Source: Prado023 sp963700475 (lineage in GTDB: Bacteria > Actinomycetota > Actinomycetes > S36-B12 > CAIYMF01). From it: a stretch of 64,000 nucleotides of DNA. The stretch spans positions 62,001-126,000 of the forward strand of contig CAVOXR010000014.1 in assembly GCA_963700475.1 (NCBI GenBank), written 5' to 3'. Below, one piece after another: positions 1 to 8,598 of the stretch (the first letter of the stretch is position 1; each line of letters starts with the position of its first letter). A program made the position numbers and the translations under genes. The notes under the pieces are model-generated. The model did not search any database. It was not told the origin of the DNA and worked only from the letters and a program-made list of their open reading frames with translations.

Positions 1-2
1 AG

Positions 3-489
3 GTGAAGCGGATGGGGCTCCTGGGCCTGGTCGGGTACCTCGTCTTCGCTGCCGGCTACATCACCATCATCGGCGTCACCTTCGTCGCGCATTCGTCCTC
101 CCCGCCATCGCTGGGACCGACCCCGGCTACGTCAACGACGTCCTCGCTGCAGCCACCAACGGCAGCGCCAGCGGTGACATCGGCCTGATGCAGTACCGTT
201 CTCAACGTCTCCGGCATCACCTTCCTGGGCGGGGGCCTCATCTTCGGCATCGCGCTGTACCGGGCACGCGTTCTGGCCCGCTGGGCGGCCGTCCTCCTGG
301 CCGTCGCCAGCGTCCTCACCGTCACGCTCGCCGTCCTGCCGGACGCCTTCTACCGGTTCCTGGCCTTCCCCAACTCGATCGCCATGATCGGCCTGGGGTA
401 CTCGCTGTGGAACATCGCTCGCCCCAGCCACGACCCGCAGGCGACAGCCGTCAGCACTCGGCCCAGTCGCGACGGCACTCGTGCAATGA
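3..489 (+). pseudogene. Small multi-pass membrane protein, frameshifted
   Basis: The reading frame starts (GTG at 3, or further upstream outside the window) as a membrane segment beginning MKRMGLLGLVGYLVF. It continues only if the frame is switched near 81-91 (one base missing, GCGGCA read as GCGCA) and back near 194 (one extra T). With these two corrections it reads as a continuous protein of about 150 residues with roughly four hydrophobic helices, including FVLPAIAGTDPGY and NSIAMIGLGYSLW. A third shift would bring it to the TGA at 487-489, which overlaps the next start as ATGA, a typical coupled arrangement. Without the third shift it would fuse in frame to the DUF2306 gene. Real decay and sequencing error cannot be told apart here. 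Function is unknown. Confidence 0.6.
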
Positions 490-1193
490 GCCAGCCCACC
501 GCTCACGGGACCCGGTCGGCGCCAGCGCGTCGCCCGGGGTCCCGGCGGGAGTCGAGCTGGCGGGTCCCCGTCGCGCTCGTGGCCCTGACCACCATCCCGC
601 TCGTTGCCGGGTCGCTGCGTCTGCTCGAGGTTGCCGGCGGTCCGCAGATGCTGCCCACCAACCCTCGCATCGATGCCTCGCCCGCCCCCCTCGTCCTGCA
701 CGTCGTCGCCGCTGCGGTGTTCGCCGTGGTCGGGGCATTCCAGTTCCCCACCCAGTTGCGCCGCCGCCATCGCGCCTGGCATCGCCGAGCCGGGCGCATC
801 CTTGTCGGCGCCGGTCTGGCCGTCGCCGGCTCCGGGCTCTGGATGACGCTGTCCTACCCCGACGCCCCCGGCGGCGCCCTGCTGTGGACCGTCCGGCTCG
901 TGGTCGGCTCCGCGATGGCCACCTGCATCGTCCTGGGCTTCACGTCGATCCGGCGCCGCGACGTCGCCGCGCATCGAGCCTGGATGATCCGCGCGTATGC
1001 CCTCGCTGTGGCTGCGGGCACCCAGGCGTTCACCCAAGGCCTCGGCGAGGGCATCTTCGGAACCAGCGACCTCAGCACCGCGTTGTCGGTCACGTCCGGT
1101 TGGGTCATCAACCTTGCACTCGCCGAGTGGATCATTCGCCGATCCGGAGTCCGCCGGGCGCGGGGAGCGCGAGCTGCGTTGGTGGGGGCCTGA
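486..1193 (+). CDS. DUF2306 family membrane protein
   Basis: A 235-residue integral membrane protein. After a basic N-terminus (about residues 1-25) it shows four or more hydrophobic segments, with the charged motif RRRHRAWHRRAGR between helices and a later RRRDVAAHRAWMIR. Paired histidine/arginine motifs of this kind are typical of the DUF2306 family, whose role is unknown (a haem or quinone redox role has been inferred for relatives). The start is set at ATG 486 because it overlaps the TGA of the preceding gene. The same frame is open upstream, so a longer product is formally possible. The next gene starts two bases after the stop, so the three genes look co-transcribed. Confidence 0.75.
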   Translation: MSQPTAHGTRSAPARRPGSRRESSWRVPVALVALTTIPLVAGSLRLLEVAGGPQMLPTNPRIDASPAPLVLHVVAAAVFAVVGAFQFPTQLRRRHRAWHRRAGRILVGAGLAVAGSGLWMTLSYPDAPGGALLWTVRLVVGSAMATCIVLGFTSIRRRDVAAHRAWMIRAYALAVAAGTQAFTQGLGEGIFGTSDLSTALSVTSGWVINLALAEWIIRRSGVRRARGARAALVGA

Positions 1194-1195
1194 CC

Positions 1196-1486
1196 ATGAA
1201 CTGCCCCGGCCCCGCTGCCCCGATGTGGTACGAGCTGCGCATCGAGGGACACCTCGACCGGCACTGGTCGGCGTGGTTCGGCGGCCTCGCCGTCACCCAC
1301 GACGACGACGGCAGGACCACCCTCCGCGGCGTCGTCACCGACCAGTCGGAGTTGCACGGCCTGCTCGCCAAGGTCCGCGACCTCGGGGTCACTCTCGTGT
1401 CGGTCACGCTCCTCGACACGGGGTGCCGTGACGCTGGAACTGCGCGGACCGTTCACCCCCCACGTCGGTCGCCAACGCCGCCATGA
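1196..1486 (+). CDS. Small conserved actinobacterial protein
   Basis: A 96-residue protein starting two bases after the DUF2306 stop. The first 75 residues (MWYELRIEGHLDRHWSAWF, then a histidine/aspartate-rich turn THDDDG, then DQSELHGLLAKVRDLG) look like a widespread small actinobacterial protein of unknown function, often found beside membrane or regulatory genes. There is no signal peptide or membrane segment. The last 20 residues (Pro/Arg-rich) do not look conserved, so the true C-terminus may be shorter or altered by an indel. A hairpin at 1564-1591 probably ends this transcript. Confidence 0.7.
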   Translation: MNCPGPAAPMWYELRIEGHLDRHWSAWFGGLAVTHDDDGRTTLRGVVTDQSELHGLLAKVRDLGVTLVSVTLLDTGCRDAGTARTVHPPRRSPTPP

Positions 1487-1563
1487 GTGGTCTTCGGACC
1501 CTGTGGACACGGTGCCCGTCGGCGTAGCGTCGAGTCGATCCACGTTGTCAGGCGCTCGCAGGC

Positions 1564-1591
1564 GGGTCCCACCTGGTCGTAGGGACCCTTT
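1564..1591 (+). terminator. Putative terminator hairpin
   Basis: A perfect 7-bp inverted repeat (GGGTCCC 1564-1570, GGGACCC 1582-1588) with an 11-nt loop, followed by TTT. It lies 78 bases after the small conserved gene, with no gene directly downstream, so it probably ends the leftmost operon. Confidence 0.5.
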
Positions 1592-2036
1592 GGATGGTCG
1601 TGGCGATGGCTGGGCCAGCCAACCGCACCAGGAGATCCCCTCACCGCGAAATGAAGCAGAGATCGTGCTGCGCGAGGGCAACCCCGAGCCGACCGAGTCC
1701 CTGGTCGACAGCCACCGGAAGCGTGAACCCCATACTGCGACCCCGGCGTGGGCAACGGGTATGGCCAGGCTATAGCCTTGACGGGCGTCCCCTGGCCGTT
1801 GCTCCCCCGTCGCGGCCGGGGGACGTCCCCAACTCAGTCCCTGCCATCAGAATCCCGGCTCGCTGAGTCGTGGATCCCGGGCTCTGGGGGACGGACAGCA
1901 CCCCCGTGGCTGTCCGTCCCACCGGTCGCGTTCACGTCGCGACGAACCTGCGCCTGCCGATCGTCGCGAGGCGGCGCCCCTGAGTCCCGGCGGGCAGCAC
2001 CTGCGGAGGGCATATCCGGGCTGTACCCTCCGAGGC
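1592..2036. other. Intergenic region without a recognisable gene
   Basis: About 445 bases separate the leftmost operon from the LuxR-type gene. Open frames here have no recognisable protein features. The main structure is a strong 12-bp hairpin at 1888-1920, listed separately. A weak stem of C and G runs is visible around 1805-1825. The stretch GTACCCTCCGAGGC just before GTG 2037 could serve as a -10 element (TACCCT) for a nearly leaderless transcript, but this is only suggestive. Confidence 0.4.
1888..1920. repeat. Strong 12-bp inverted repeat
   Basis: GGGACGGACAGC (1888-1899) and GCTGTCCGTCCC (1909-1920) form a perfect 12-bp stem with a 9-nt loop. No T-run follows, so a classic terminator is not supported. 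A small-RNA fold, a U-tract-independent terminator or a protein-binding palindrome are all possible. No second copy was found in the window. Confidence 0.6.
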
Positions 2037-2828
2037 GTGGACGATCCAGGACCGGGGGCTGGTCAGCATCCTGTGCCGTCGGACTGGATGATCCTGGCCG
2101 ATTCATCGCTGGCTGCGTTCCTGCGGATGCTGGCCGACAATCCCGACCCCGACACGGTTGCCGTGTCCATCGCACAGGGAGTGATGTCGGCCTTCCGACC
2201 GATTGTCACCGCGATCGGGTTCATCCACCTTGACCGTCAGGTCCTGGCGGTCGTCGGCGCGTTCGGCCGCGACCCTGAGATCCGCCACCTCTACTCCGCG
2301 GTGCCCCTGGACACCGACATCCCGGCCACCATCTGCTACCGCACGAACGCGATCGTGACCACACCCTCGGCACGACTGGCCGTGGACTACCCTCTTGTTT
2401 CGCCCTACGTGAACTCCGGTCAGGGCCCACAGCACGGTGAGGCCACGGCGTTCCCGATCCGCTACCGCGGTGCCGTCATCGCCGTCCTCGGGCTGGAGTT
2501 CGACCATCCCCTGGCCGAACCCTGGTTCCTGCGCTCGGCAGTGTCGACCATTTCCGGCCCGCTGGCCCTCTGGGCAGCGCTGCGCATCCGGCTCGACGAC
2601 GGCCCAGACACATACTGGTCCCGACGCCCGGACCGGCCCCTCACCGTGACCGAACGACAACAGCGGATCATCGCCCTCGTGCGTGAAGGCCGGACCAACC
2701 CACAGATCGCCACCGAGATCGGATTCTCGGTGCCCACGATCAAGTCCGAGCTGGCCCGGCTCTGCGTGCTGCTGGGCGCCACCAACCGGTCCGACCTTGC
2801 TGCGAAGGCCGCGCGAGCCGGATTCTGA
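2037..2828 (+). CDS. LuxR-type transcriptional regulator with GAF-like sensor domain
   Basis: 263 residues. Residues about 20-190 form an alpha/beta sensor region that resembles GAF-type ligand-binding domains (SAFRPIVTAIGFIHL, later FPIRYRGAVIAVLGLEFDHP). Residues about 200-260 are a LuxR/NarL helix-turn-helix: LTVTERQQRIIALVREGRTN, then QIATEIGFSVPTIKSELARL. There is no receiver aspartate domain, so it is not a phosphorylated response regulator; it probably senses a small molecule or protein. The start is GTG 2037; ATG 2088 is an alternative. It stands alone between gaps, and its targets cannot be read from context. Confidence 0.75.
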   Translation: MDDPGPGAGQHPVPSDWMILADSSLAAFLRMLADNPDPDTVAVSIAQGVMSAFRPIVTAIGFIHLDRQVLAVVGAFGRDPEIRHLYSAVPLDTDIPATICYRTNAIVTTPSARLAVDYPLVSPYVNSGQGPQHGEATAFPIRYRGAVIAVLGLEFDHPLAEPWFLRSAVSTISGPLALWAALRIRLDDGPDTYWSRRPDRPLTVTERQQRIIALVREGRTNPQIATEIGFSVPTIKSELARLCVLLGATNRSDLAAKAARAGF

Positions 2829-2963
2829 GCCGCTTCCACGCCACCAGCGGACAGCGAACGACGGCACCTGCAGCGCACCGCCGAGGTGGCGCATCTGGGT
2901 GACGTTCAGCGCGGTTCCTGCCGGGTCTCCGACTACCGGGGGATGGACGTCGTCGCCCGGTCG

Positions 2964-4145
2964 TCATCGGGGTCCGAGGGCGACGAGACCGAGCGCGGCC
3001 TCATTCCGCCCGTCGACGCGGACCAGGTCGTTGACCATGCCGTCGAGGAACGCACCCACCATGCATGCTCCCAGGCCGGCGGCCTCGGCCGCGAGGTAGA
3101 TGTTCTGGGCCACGTGACCACCCTCCCAGCAGACATACCGGTAGTGGCGTGCGCGGTACTTCCAGCGCGACCTCTGGAACACCCCGGTGAGAACGAGCAC
3201 GGCCGGGGCCTCGCGCAGGAAGTCCTGGCCGAGACCAGCGACCATGAGGTCGCCGGCGACCGACCCGCGGCGTACCGGCTCCAATGCCTGGGCCCGGACG
3301 TCGACGTGGTAGATCCCCGGGTCGAACCCCTCGACCCGGCTCACAGCCACGTAGGTCTCCACGGGGTACAACGCGCCGGCCGACGGGGCCGTGCGGTAGC
3401 CCTGCGTGGAGGTGATCCCCGTGGCCGCGTGGATCACCCAGGCCAACTCCTCGGCGGTCATGGCCCGGTCGGCGTACTCCCGCAGGGATCGCCGCTGCTC
3501 CAGCGCCTGCGCCACGCTCATGTCCGGCGGGGAGCCCACGGCGGGCAGGGCCACAACCGCGGCGTCGCCGACCCGCAGGTAGGGGGCTGGTCGGCGGCCC
3601 CAGTCCACCAGGTCACTGAGCAAGCCGCGCAGGCCGAGTGAGCTCTGCCGGTGGTAGAACAGGCCGACGTCACCACCCGGGTAGGGATCGGGCGACACCC
3701 CTGACTTGGCCGCCCAGCCGACGACCACACCAGCCACACCAGCGCCCATCGCCGTGATGGCCACCCGACGCGACGGGTGGGACTTCGCCCGACCCGGCGC
3801 TGCCCGAGCCGTGCCGGCCCCGCCCCCTGAGGCGGTCGCGCCGACGGCGGCGCCGGTCTGGGGTTCGGCCACGAACGGCAGGTTCGCGGGCTCTGCCGGT
3901 GGATGGATCAGCACGGAAGGCTCGGGCTCGCGGCGTCGTCGATCGACGCCGCGAGAGGGCAGGAACCAGCGCCAGCGCAGCCCCACGTGGATGACGATGA
4001 GCACCGCGACGACGTAGCCCGCCCACCGGTGCGCGGTGAACTCGTTGAGATCCAGCTGGTCAACGAGCAGACCGGTCAGGACCACCACGACCGCCGCCGC
4101 CAGAAGGAGCACATTGAGGATGTACCTGCCACGTCTGCCATCCAT
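2964..4145 (-). CDS. Membrane-anchored SagB-type dehydrogenase (nitroreductase family)
   Basis: 393 residues. ATG 4145 is chosen because GGAGGG lies six bases upstream; an earlier ATG at 4175 lacks this. Two N-terminal membrane helices (YILNVLLLAAAVVVVLTGLL and WAGYVVAVLIVIHVG) resemble DUF4405-like cytochrome-type anchors. A Pro/Ala linker and a third helix (about 125-145) follow. The C-terminal 220 residues are a SagB/ThcOx nitroreductase domain with the FMN-binding RRSLREYADR and the later GALYPVETYV. SagB enzymes oxidise azolines in modified peptides, but no cyclodehydratase or precursor gene is nearby. It may therefore act in another FMN redox reaction at the membrane. Confidence 0.8.
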   Translation of the reverse strand: MDGRRGRYILNVLLLAAAVVVVLTGLLVDQLDLNEFTAHRWAGYVVAVLIVIHVGLRWRWFLPSRGVDRRRREPEPSVLIHPPAEPANLPFVAEPQTGAAVGATASGGGAGTARAAPGRAKSHPSRRVAITAMGAGVAGVVVGWAAKSGVSPDPYPGGDVGLFYHRQSSLGLRGLLSDLVDWGRRPAPYLRVGDAAVVALPAVGSPPDMSVAQALEQRRSLREYADRAMTAEELAWVIHAATGITSTQGYRTAPSAGALYPVETYVAVSRVEGFDPGIYHVDVRAQALEPVRRGSVAGDLMVAGLGQDFLREAPAVLVLTGVFQRSRWKYRARHYRYVCWEGGHVAQNIYLAAEAAGLGACMVGAFLDGMVNDLVRVDGRNEAALGLVALGPR

Positions 4146-4362
4146 GTCCAGCCCTCCCACTCCGCCGCCGAACATCGCCTAGCATCCACCGGTACCAATG
4201 GACGTGTCCCCCGCGACGTGGCGATCTTCGGGGCTGGGCCTCCGGGTCCGACATCCAGGAGGTCGTGGGAACAACTCGGTTGGAGGCGCCGAGTTGAGCC
4301 ACCAGTGTGCTCCCCCCGATCGTGTCCGTCGAGATCCCATGCGCAGCGGCCGGGGAGAGGCG

Positions 4363-5454
4363 TCAGGCTGGAAGGGCGGGCCGGGAGGTGGGCGGCGGAT
4401 GGCTGCAGGCGGCCATGCCGGCCCGCGCGGAGGCCGCGGTCCGAGGAAGATCAGCCGGCAGAGCGGTCACCAGCAGGTCGAACGCGTCGGCCACCAGGCT
4501 GGCCGGCCTCGACCGGCCCGCGAGCACGGACTCGGCCCAGCCGACGTGATCGGTCACGATCCGGTCGTCACCGACCAGGGTCGCAGCAAGGACCGTCCGC
4601 AACGTGAGCGTCAGCATCCCGCGAGCCTCCCCTATCGAGGTCTCGCCATCGACGAGGTGAGCCCCACGTGCGACAGCCAGCTGCGTGGCCGCCCCAACCA
4701 CGCGGGGGAGCTCCCGGGTGGCCAGGGCGACCTCGGCAGCAACGTCCGGCCGCACGGCGTCAGGACGAGGGAAGCCAGCCGGGGCCGAGATCGCATCGTC
4801 GAGCAGGGCAACGCCGGTATCCATGTCCTCGGCCCCCATGTCCGCCCCCAGCGCCATGCCCCAGACACCGCGCGGCCCGAAGCCCCGTCCCCCGCACACG
4901 ATGATCTTCCCAGCCGCGCGCAGCGCGGTGATCGTGCGCCAGGCGCCAATCAGCGAGCTCGGCATCGAGCACGACACCGCGACGACACCAGAGGACTCCG
5001 ACCCCAGGAACCGGGCCAGCTCGACGGCCGGGACCGACGGCCCCACGAAGTCCACGTCGAAGCCACGCAGCCGCAGGACCTCGCTGACCAGCCGGCCAGG
5101 AAGGACATGCCACTCACCCTCGGCACACACCACCGCGACCCGACCACGCTCACCGCCCGCCGGGCGGAGCGCATTCGGCAGGGCGTGCTGAGCCACGGCG
5201 TGGATGACAGCCTCGGCAACCGCAGAGGCTCGATGCTCCCGGGCGACGTCCCACCGGCCGTCCTGCCACGCCAGACCGACCTCAACCTGCCCAACACCGA
5301 CGAGCTCGGTGAGTACGGCGTCGGCGGGAACTCCCCGGTAGAGCAGGTCGAAGGCCACCTCAGTGGCCCTCCGCCGATCACCTCGGCCAAGCGCGTCCAC
5401 GTAGTCCCTGCGCGACTCGAGCAGGTCCACGTCCACGACGGTGGGTGGAGCCAT
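4363..5454 (-). CDS. Stand-alone cobalamin (B12)-binding protein
   Basis: 363 residues. The four-helix B12-binding cap carries W63-x9-E73-H74, the Wx9EH motif known from CarH/LitR light-sensing repressors. The Rossmann-like B12 domain follows with EWHVLPG (His116 is the probable lower cobalt ligand), then VAVSCSMPSSLIG and IIVCGGRGFGPRG. A further helical region of about 130 residues is unlike the standard family. There is no MerR DNA-binding domain. The start is ATG 5454, which has GGGAGGA just upstream; an open frame to 5565 would add a chance lipobox-like peptide. A cytoplasmic B12 carrier or light/redox sensor is likely. Its partner is unknown. Confidence 0.75.
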   Translation of the reverse strand: MAPPTVVDVDLLESRRDYVDALGRGDRRRATEVAFDLLYRGVPADAVLTELVGVGQVEVGLAWQDGRWDVAREHRASAVAEAVIHAVAQHALPNALRPAGGERGRVAVVCAEGEWHVLPGRLVSEVLRLRGFDVDFVGPSVPAVELARFLGSESSGVVAVSCSMPSSLIGAWRTITALRAAGKIIVCGGRGFGPRGVWGMALGADMGAEDMDTGVALLDDAISAPAGFPRPDAVRPDVAAEVALATRELPRVVGAATQLAVARGAHLVDGETSIGEARGMLTLTLRTVLAATLVGDDRIVTDHVGWAESVLAGRSRPASLVADAFDLLVTALPADLPRTAASARAGMAACSHPPPTSRPALPA

Positions 5455-5713
5455 GGCGTCCTCCCTGGGGCCGCATCCAAGAAGCAGCAGGCACCCGCAC
5501 ACAACGATAGCCACACCCAACCCCAGACGCCCAGAGCGCTGGTCTCCCTTGTCGACAGCGGGCACGCCCCGGTCGGGGCGATGACCGGCACGACCAACGT
5601 CCGCTCAGGCGGTGAGCCCGGATCGTGGGCGCCCTCGCCGCCGGGAGGGGAGCGGGGCCCGCTCGGCCGCGGGTGGCGGCCCGGCGGGCGATGGTCGGGG
5701 CCGTGGGACCACA

Positions 5714-6427
5714 ATGCCCCTCATGGCACTCACCCGTTCCGAACTTGCCCACATGGTCGACCACACGCTGCTCAAGCCGGAGGCGACCCCTGACGACGTC
5801 GCCGCCCTGTGCGCGGAGGCCAACGACCTCGGCGTGTTCTCGGTCTGCATCTCGCCCTCCTTCCTGCCTCTGGCCCAGGGCCTGCTGTCACCGGAGATCG
5901 CCACCTGCACGGTGGTGGGATTCCCCAGCGGCAAGCACCACGCGGACATCAAGGCGGCCGAGGCTGCTCGGGCTGTGGCCGACGGCGCCGGGGAGGTCGA
6001 CATGGTCGTGGACGTGGGCGCGATCAAGGCCGGGCTCTGGCGGATCACCGAGAAGGAGGTCCTGGCCGTTCGCGCTGCAACCGACGGTGTCCTGCTCAAG
6101 GTGATCCTCGAGACCGCCGCGCTCACCGACGACGAGATCGTGCGTGCCTGCATCGTCTGCCAGGAGGCAGGCGCCGACTTCGTGAAGACCTCGACGGGCT
6201 TCCACCCGGCCGGGGGCGCCTCTGCGCACGCGATCTCGCTGATGGCCAACACCGTCGGCGGCACTCTGGGTGTGAAGGCCAGCGGCGGCGTGCGCACCGC
6301 CGCCGCGGCCCTGGAGATGGTTGCTGCGGGGGCCACCCGGCTGGGGCTGTCGGGGACCCGGGCGGTGCTCGACGGACTGGACAGCGCGGACGCGGGCGCG
6401 GCGGCCGCGGCGGGCGATGGCTACTGA
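5714..6427 (+). CDS. deoC: Deoxyribose-phosphate aldolase
   Basis: 237 residues, typical for DeoC. It cleaves 2-deoxyribose-5-phosphate to acetaldehyde and glyceraldehyde-3-phosphate, the last step of deoxynucleoside breakdown. Visible motifs are VDHTLLKPEAT near the N-terminus, DMVVDVGAIKAG, the Schiff-base lysine in FVKTSTGF, and GVKASGGVRT with the second catalytic lysine. ATG 5714 is used; ATG 5723 is equally possible. The 3' end overlaps the uridine kinase-like gene by 11 bases, so they are co-transcribed. It faces away from the add/cdd/nucleoside-importer operon that supplies its substrate. Confidence 0.93.
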   Translation: MPLMALTRSELAHMVDHTLLKPEATPDDVAALCAEANDLGVFSVCISPSFLPLAQGLLSPEIATCTVVGFPSGKHHADIKAAEAARAVADGAGEVDMVVDVGAIKAGLWRITEKEVLAVRAATDGVLLKVILETAALTDDEIVRACIVCQEAGADFVKTSTGFHPAGGASAHAISLMANTVGGTLGVKASGGVRTAAAALEMVAAGATRLGLSGTRAVLDGLDSADAGAAAAAGDGY

Positions 6428-7040
6428 CGGGACGGTCGACCACCGACGAGTCATCCTGCTGGCCGGACCCAGCGGATCTGGGAAGTCCACGATCGTGCGC
6501 TCCGTCGGCCTGCCCATGGTGTACCTCGACGACTTCTACAAGGCGGGGACTGATCCCACGCTCCCCCGGCACCCGGAGCTGGACATCGTCGACTGGGACC
6601 ATCCCGACAGCTGGGACCGGCAGGCCGCAGTCGACGCCCTCGAACGGCTCTGCCGCGAGGGACGAGCGGAGGTCCCGGTGTACGACATCTCCGCCAACGG
6701 ACCGGTGGGGACGCACGTCGTCGAGGTGGGCTCGCAGGCCTTCGTCGCCGAGGGGATCTTCGCCCCGGAACTGGTCTCCGAGCTGAAGGAACGCGGAATC
6801 CTGCTCGACGCCATCGTCGTGCAGCGCGACCGGTGGAAGAACCTCGTCCGCCGCGCCGCCCGCGACCTCAAGGACCGGCGCAAGCCTCCCGGGATGATCC
6901 TTCGCCGCGGGATGCACCTCTACCGCGTGGAGCAGGAGGTGGTCGACCACGCGACCGCCGCGGGCTGCCGACCGCTGGGCGCCAGGGAGACCCGCGAGGC
7001 GCTGGCCCGATGCCGCCAGCCGACCACGGCCACGGCCTGA
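6417..7040 (+). CDS. udk: Uridine kinase-like P-loop kinase
   Basis: 207 residues. A Walker A motif GPSGSGKST lies near residue 17, followed by YLDDFYKAGTDPTLP, which resembles the substrate loop of uridine kinases (DDFY). DWDHPDSWD and VYDISANGP match the uridine kinase/phosphoribulokinase fold. It probably phosphorylates uridine/cytidine to UMP/CMP. ATG 6417 lies inside the end of deoC. Context (deoC, add, cdd, nucleoside ABC importer) supports nucleoside salvage. The C-terminal half has basic patches (RRAARDLKDRRKPPG) that are normal for these kinases. Confidence 0.85.
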   Translation: MATDGTVDHRRVILLAGPSGSGKSTIVRSVGLPMVYLDDFYKAGTDPTLPRHPELDIVDWDHPDSWDRQAAVDALERLCREGRAEVPVYDISANGPVGTHVVEVGSQAFVAEGIFAPELVSELKERGILLDAIVVQRDRWKNLVRRAARDLKDRRKPPGMILRRGMHLYRVEQEVVDHATAAGCRPLGARETREALARCRQPTTATA

Positions 7041-7071
7041 CGGCAGGGGCACCGGAGGAGCGAGGGAGCAG

Positions 7072-8172
7072 TCAGCCCATCATCATGTCGCTGAGCGCCA
7101 TCGAGGCGTACCCCGGCTTGATCACCTCGTTGATGATCCGCAGGCGCTGGTCGAACGGCAGGAATGAGGACTTCATGGCGTTGACCGTCAGCCACTGCAG
7201 GTCAGCCAGTCCGTAGCCGAAGGCCTCGGAGAGCAGGTGCATCTCCTTGCTCATCGAGGTTCCGGACATGAGCCGGTTGTCGGTGTTCACCGTGACCCGG
7301 AAGCCGAGGGTGCGCAGCAGCCCGATCGGGTGGGTCGCGATGGAGTGCGCGGCCCCGGTCTGCACGTTCGAGCTCGGGCACATCTCCAACGGGACCCGAC
7401 GGTCACGGATGTAGGACGCCAATGCCCCGAGGTGGACCGAGCCGTCGGGCTCGCGGGTGATGTCGTCCATGATGTGCACGCCGTGGCCCAGCCGCTCGGC
7501 ACCGCACCACTGGATCGCCTCCCAGATGCTCGGCAGGCCGAACGCCTCGCCGGCGTGGATCGTGAAGTGGGCGTTCTCGCGGCGCAGGTACTCGAAGGCG
7601 TCGAGGTGCCGGGTGGGCGGGTAGCCCTCCTCAGCACCGGCGATGTCGAAGCCGACCACGCCGGCGTCCCGGTAGGCGACCACCCGCTGCGCGATCTCGG
7701 TGCTCCGGGCCGCGGTGCGCATGGCCGTGAGCAGGGTCCGCATGACGATCGGCCTGCCGGCCGCGGCCGTCGCCTGCTCGCCCTCGGCGAAGCCGGCCAG
7801 GACCGCCTCGATCACCTCCTCGAGGGTCAACCCACCCTCGATGTGCAGCTCGGGGGCGAAGCGCACCTCGGCGTAGACGACGCCGTCTGCGGCCAGGTCC
7901 TCGGCGCACTCCCGCGCCACCCGACGCAGAGCGTCAGCGCTCTGCATGACCCCGACCGTGTGCGCGAACGTCTCCAGGTAGCGCACCAGCGACCCCGAGT
8001 CGGCCGACTCGCGGAACCAGCGGCCCAGCTCGACCGGATCGGTGGTGGGCAGCCCGGCGTACCCGCTCTCGGCCGCGAGCTCGGCCACCGTCTCCGGGCG
8101 CAGGCCGCCGTCGAGGTGGTCATGGAGCAGCACCTTCGGTGCGCGCTTGCAGGTCTCGAGGTCCAGAGTCAT
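7072..8172 (-). CDS. add: Adenosine deaminase
   Basis: 366 residues. It deaminates (deoxy)adenosine to (deoxy)inosine and is a zinc amidohydrolase. The zinc ligand motif LHDHLDGGLRP (HxH) is near the N-terminus, FTIHAGEAFG carries the third His and the catalytic Glu, RLGHGVHI follows, and TVNTDNRLMSG carries the catalytic Asp. The LHDHLDGG form is typical of actinobacterial Add. It is the last gene of the minus-strand nucleoside operon, nine bases after cdd, so uptake and deamination are co-expressed. Confidence 0.95.
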   Translation of the reverse strand: MTLDLETCKRAPKVLLHDHLDGGLRPETVAELAAESGYAGLPTTDPVELGRWFRESADSGSLVRYLETFAHTVGVMQSADALRRVARECAEDLAADGVVYAEVRFAPELHIEGGLTLEEVIEAVLAGFAEGEQATAAAGRPIVMRTLLTAMRTAARSTEIAQRVVAYRDAGVVGFDIAGAEEGYPPTRHLDAFEYLRRENAHFTIHAGEAFGLPSIWEAIQWCGAERLGHGVHIMDDITREPDGSVHLGALASYIRDRRVPLEMCPSSNVQTGAAHSIATHPIGLLRTLGFRVTVNTDNRLMSGTSMSKEMHLLSEAFGYGLADLQWLTVNAMKSSFLPFDQRLRIINEVIKPGYASMALSDMMMG

Positions 8173-8181
8173 ACCGACAGG

Positions 8182-8532
8182 TTATCCGCGCCGGCGCAGG
8201 TCCTCGACATCGAAGGCGTCCGGCAGGACCTGACTCATCGGGAGGATCCCGTTGGTCGTGTGCACCAGGCAGTCAGGTCCGCCGTGCTCCCACAGCAGCT
8301 GCCGGCAGCGACCGCAGGGCATGAGGTCCTCCCCATGCCGGTCGACGCACACGACCGCGACGAGCCGGCCGCCCCCGGAGGCGTGCAGCGCGGAGACCAT
8401 CCCGCACTCGGCACACAGGGTGATCCCGTAGGAGGCGTTCTCGACGTTGCACCCGGACACGACGCGGCCATCGTCGACCAGCCCGGCAACACCGACCGGG
8501 AAGTGCGAGTACGGCACGTAGGCGTGCGCCAT
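8182..8532 (-). CDS. cdd: Cytidine deaminase (5' end probably frameshifted)
   Basis: The intact frame from ATG 8532 encodes 116 residues with the zinc-deaminase motifs: NVENASYG, CAECG (catalytic Glu and a Cys ligand) and PCGRCRQ. Upstream in the same frame lie codons for IDWTGLRAAAVAAMAHAYV, the normal N-terminus of the family, but no usable start. A GTG at 8602 overlaps the stop of the upstream permease gene (GTGA) and would join this frame if one base near 8574 were removed. The natural protein is therefore about 139 residues. It converts (deoxy)cytidine to (deoxy)uridine and sits between the importer and add. Confidence 0.88.
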   Translation of the reverse strand: MAHAYVPYSHFPVGVAGLVDDGRVVSGCNVENASYGITLCAECGMVSALHASGGGRLVAVVCVDRHGEDLMPCGRCRQLLWEHGGPDCLVHTTNGILPMSQVLPDAFDVEDLRRRG

Positions 8533-8598
8533 CGCGGCAACGGCCGCGGCCCGGAGCCCAGTCCAGTCGATCCCGGCACGGGTCCACCTCGGAGTCGC

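Noticed and set aside
5455..5565. Lipoprotein-like N-terminal extension of the B12 protein (ends LLLLGC)
   Set aside because: A strong ribosome site directly precedes ATG 5454, the B12 domain is cytoplasmic in all known relatives, and the upstream stretch has no good start signal.
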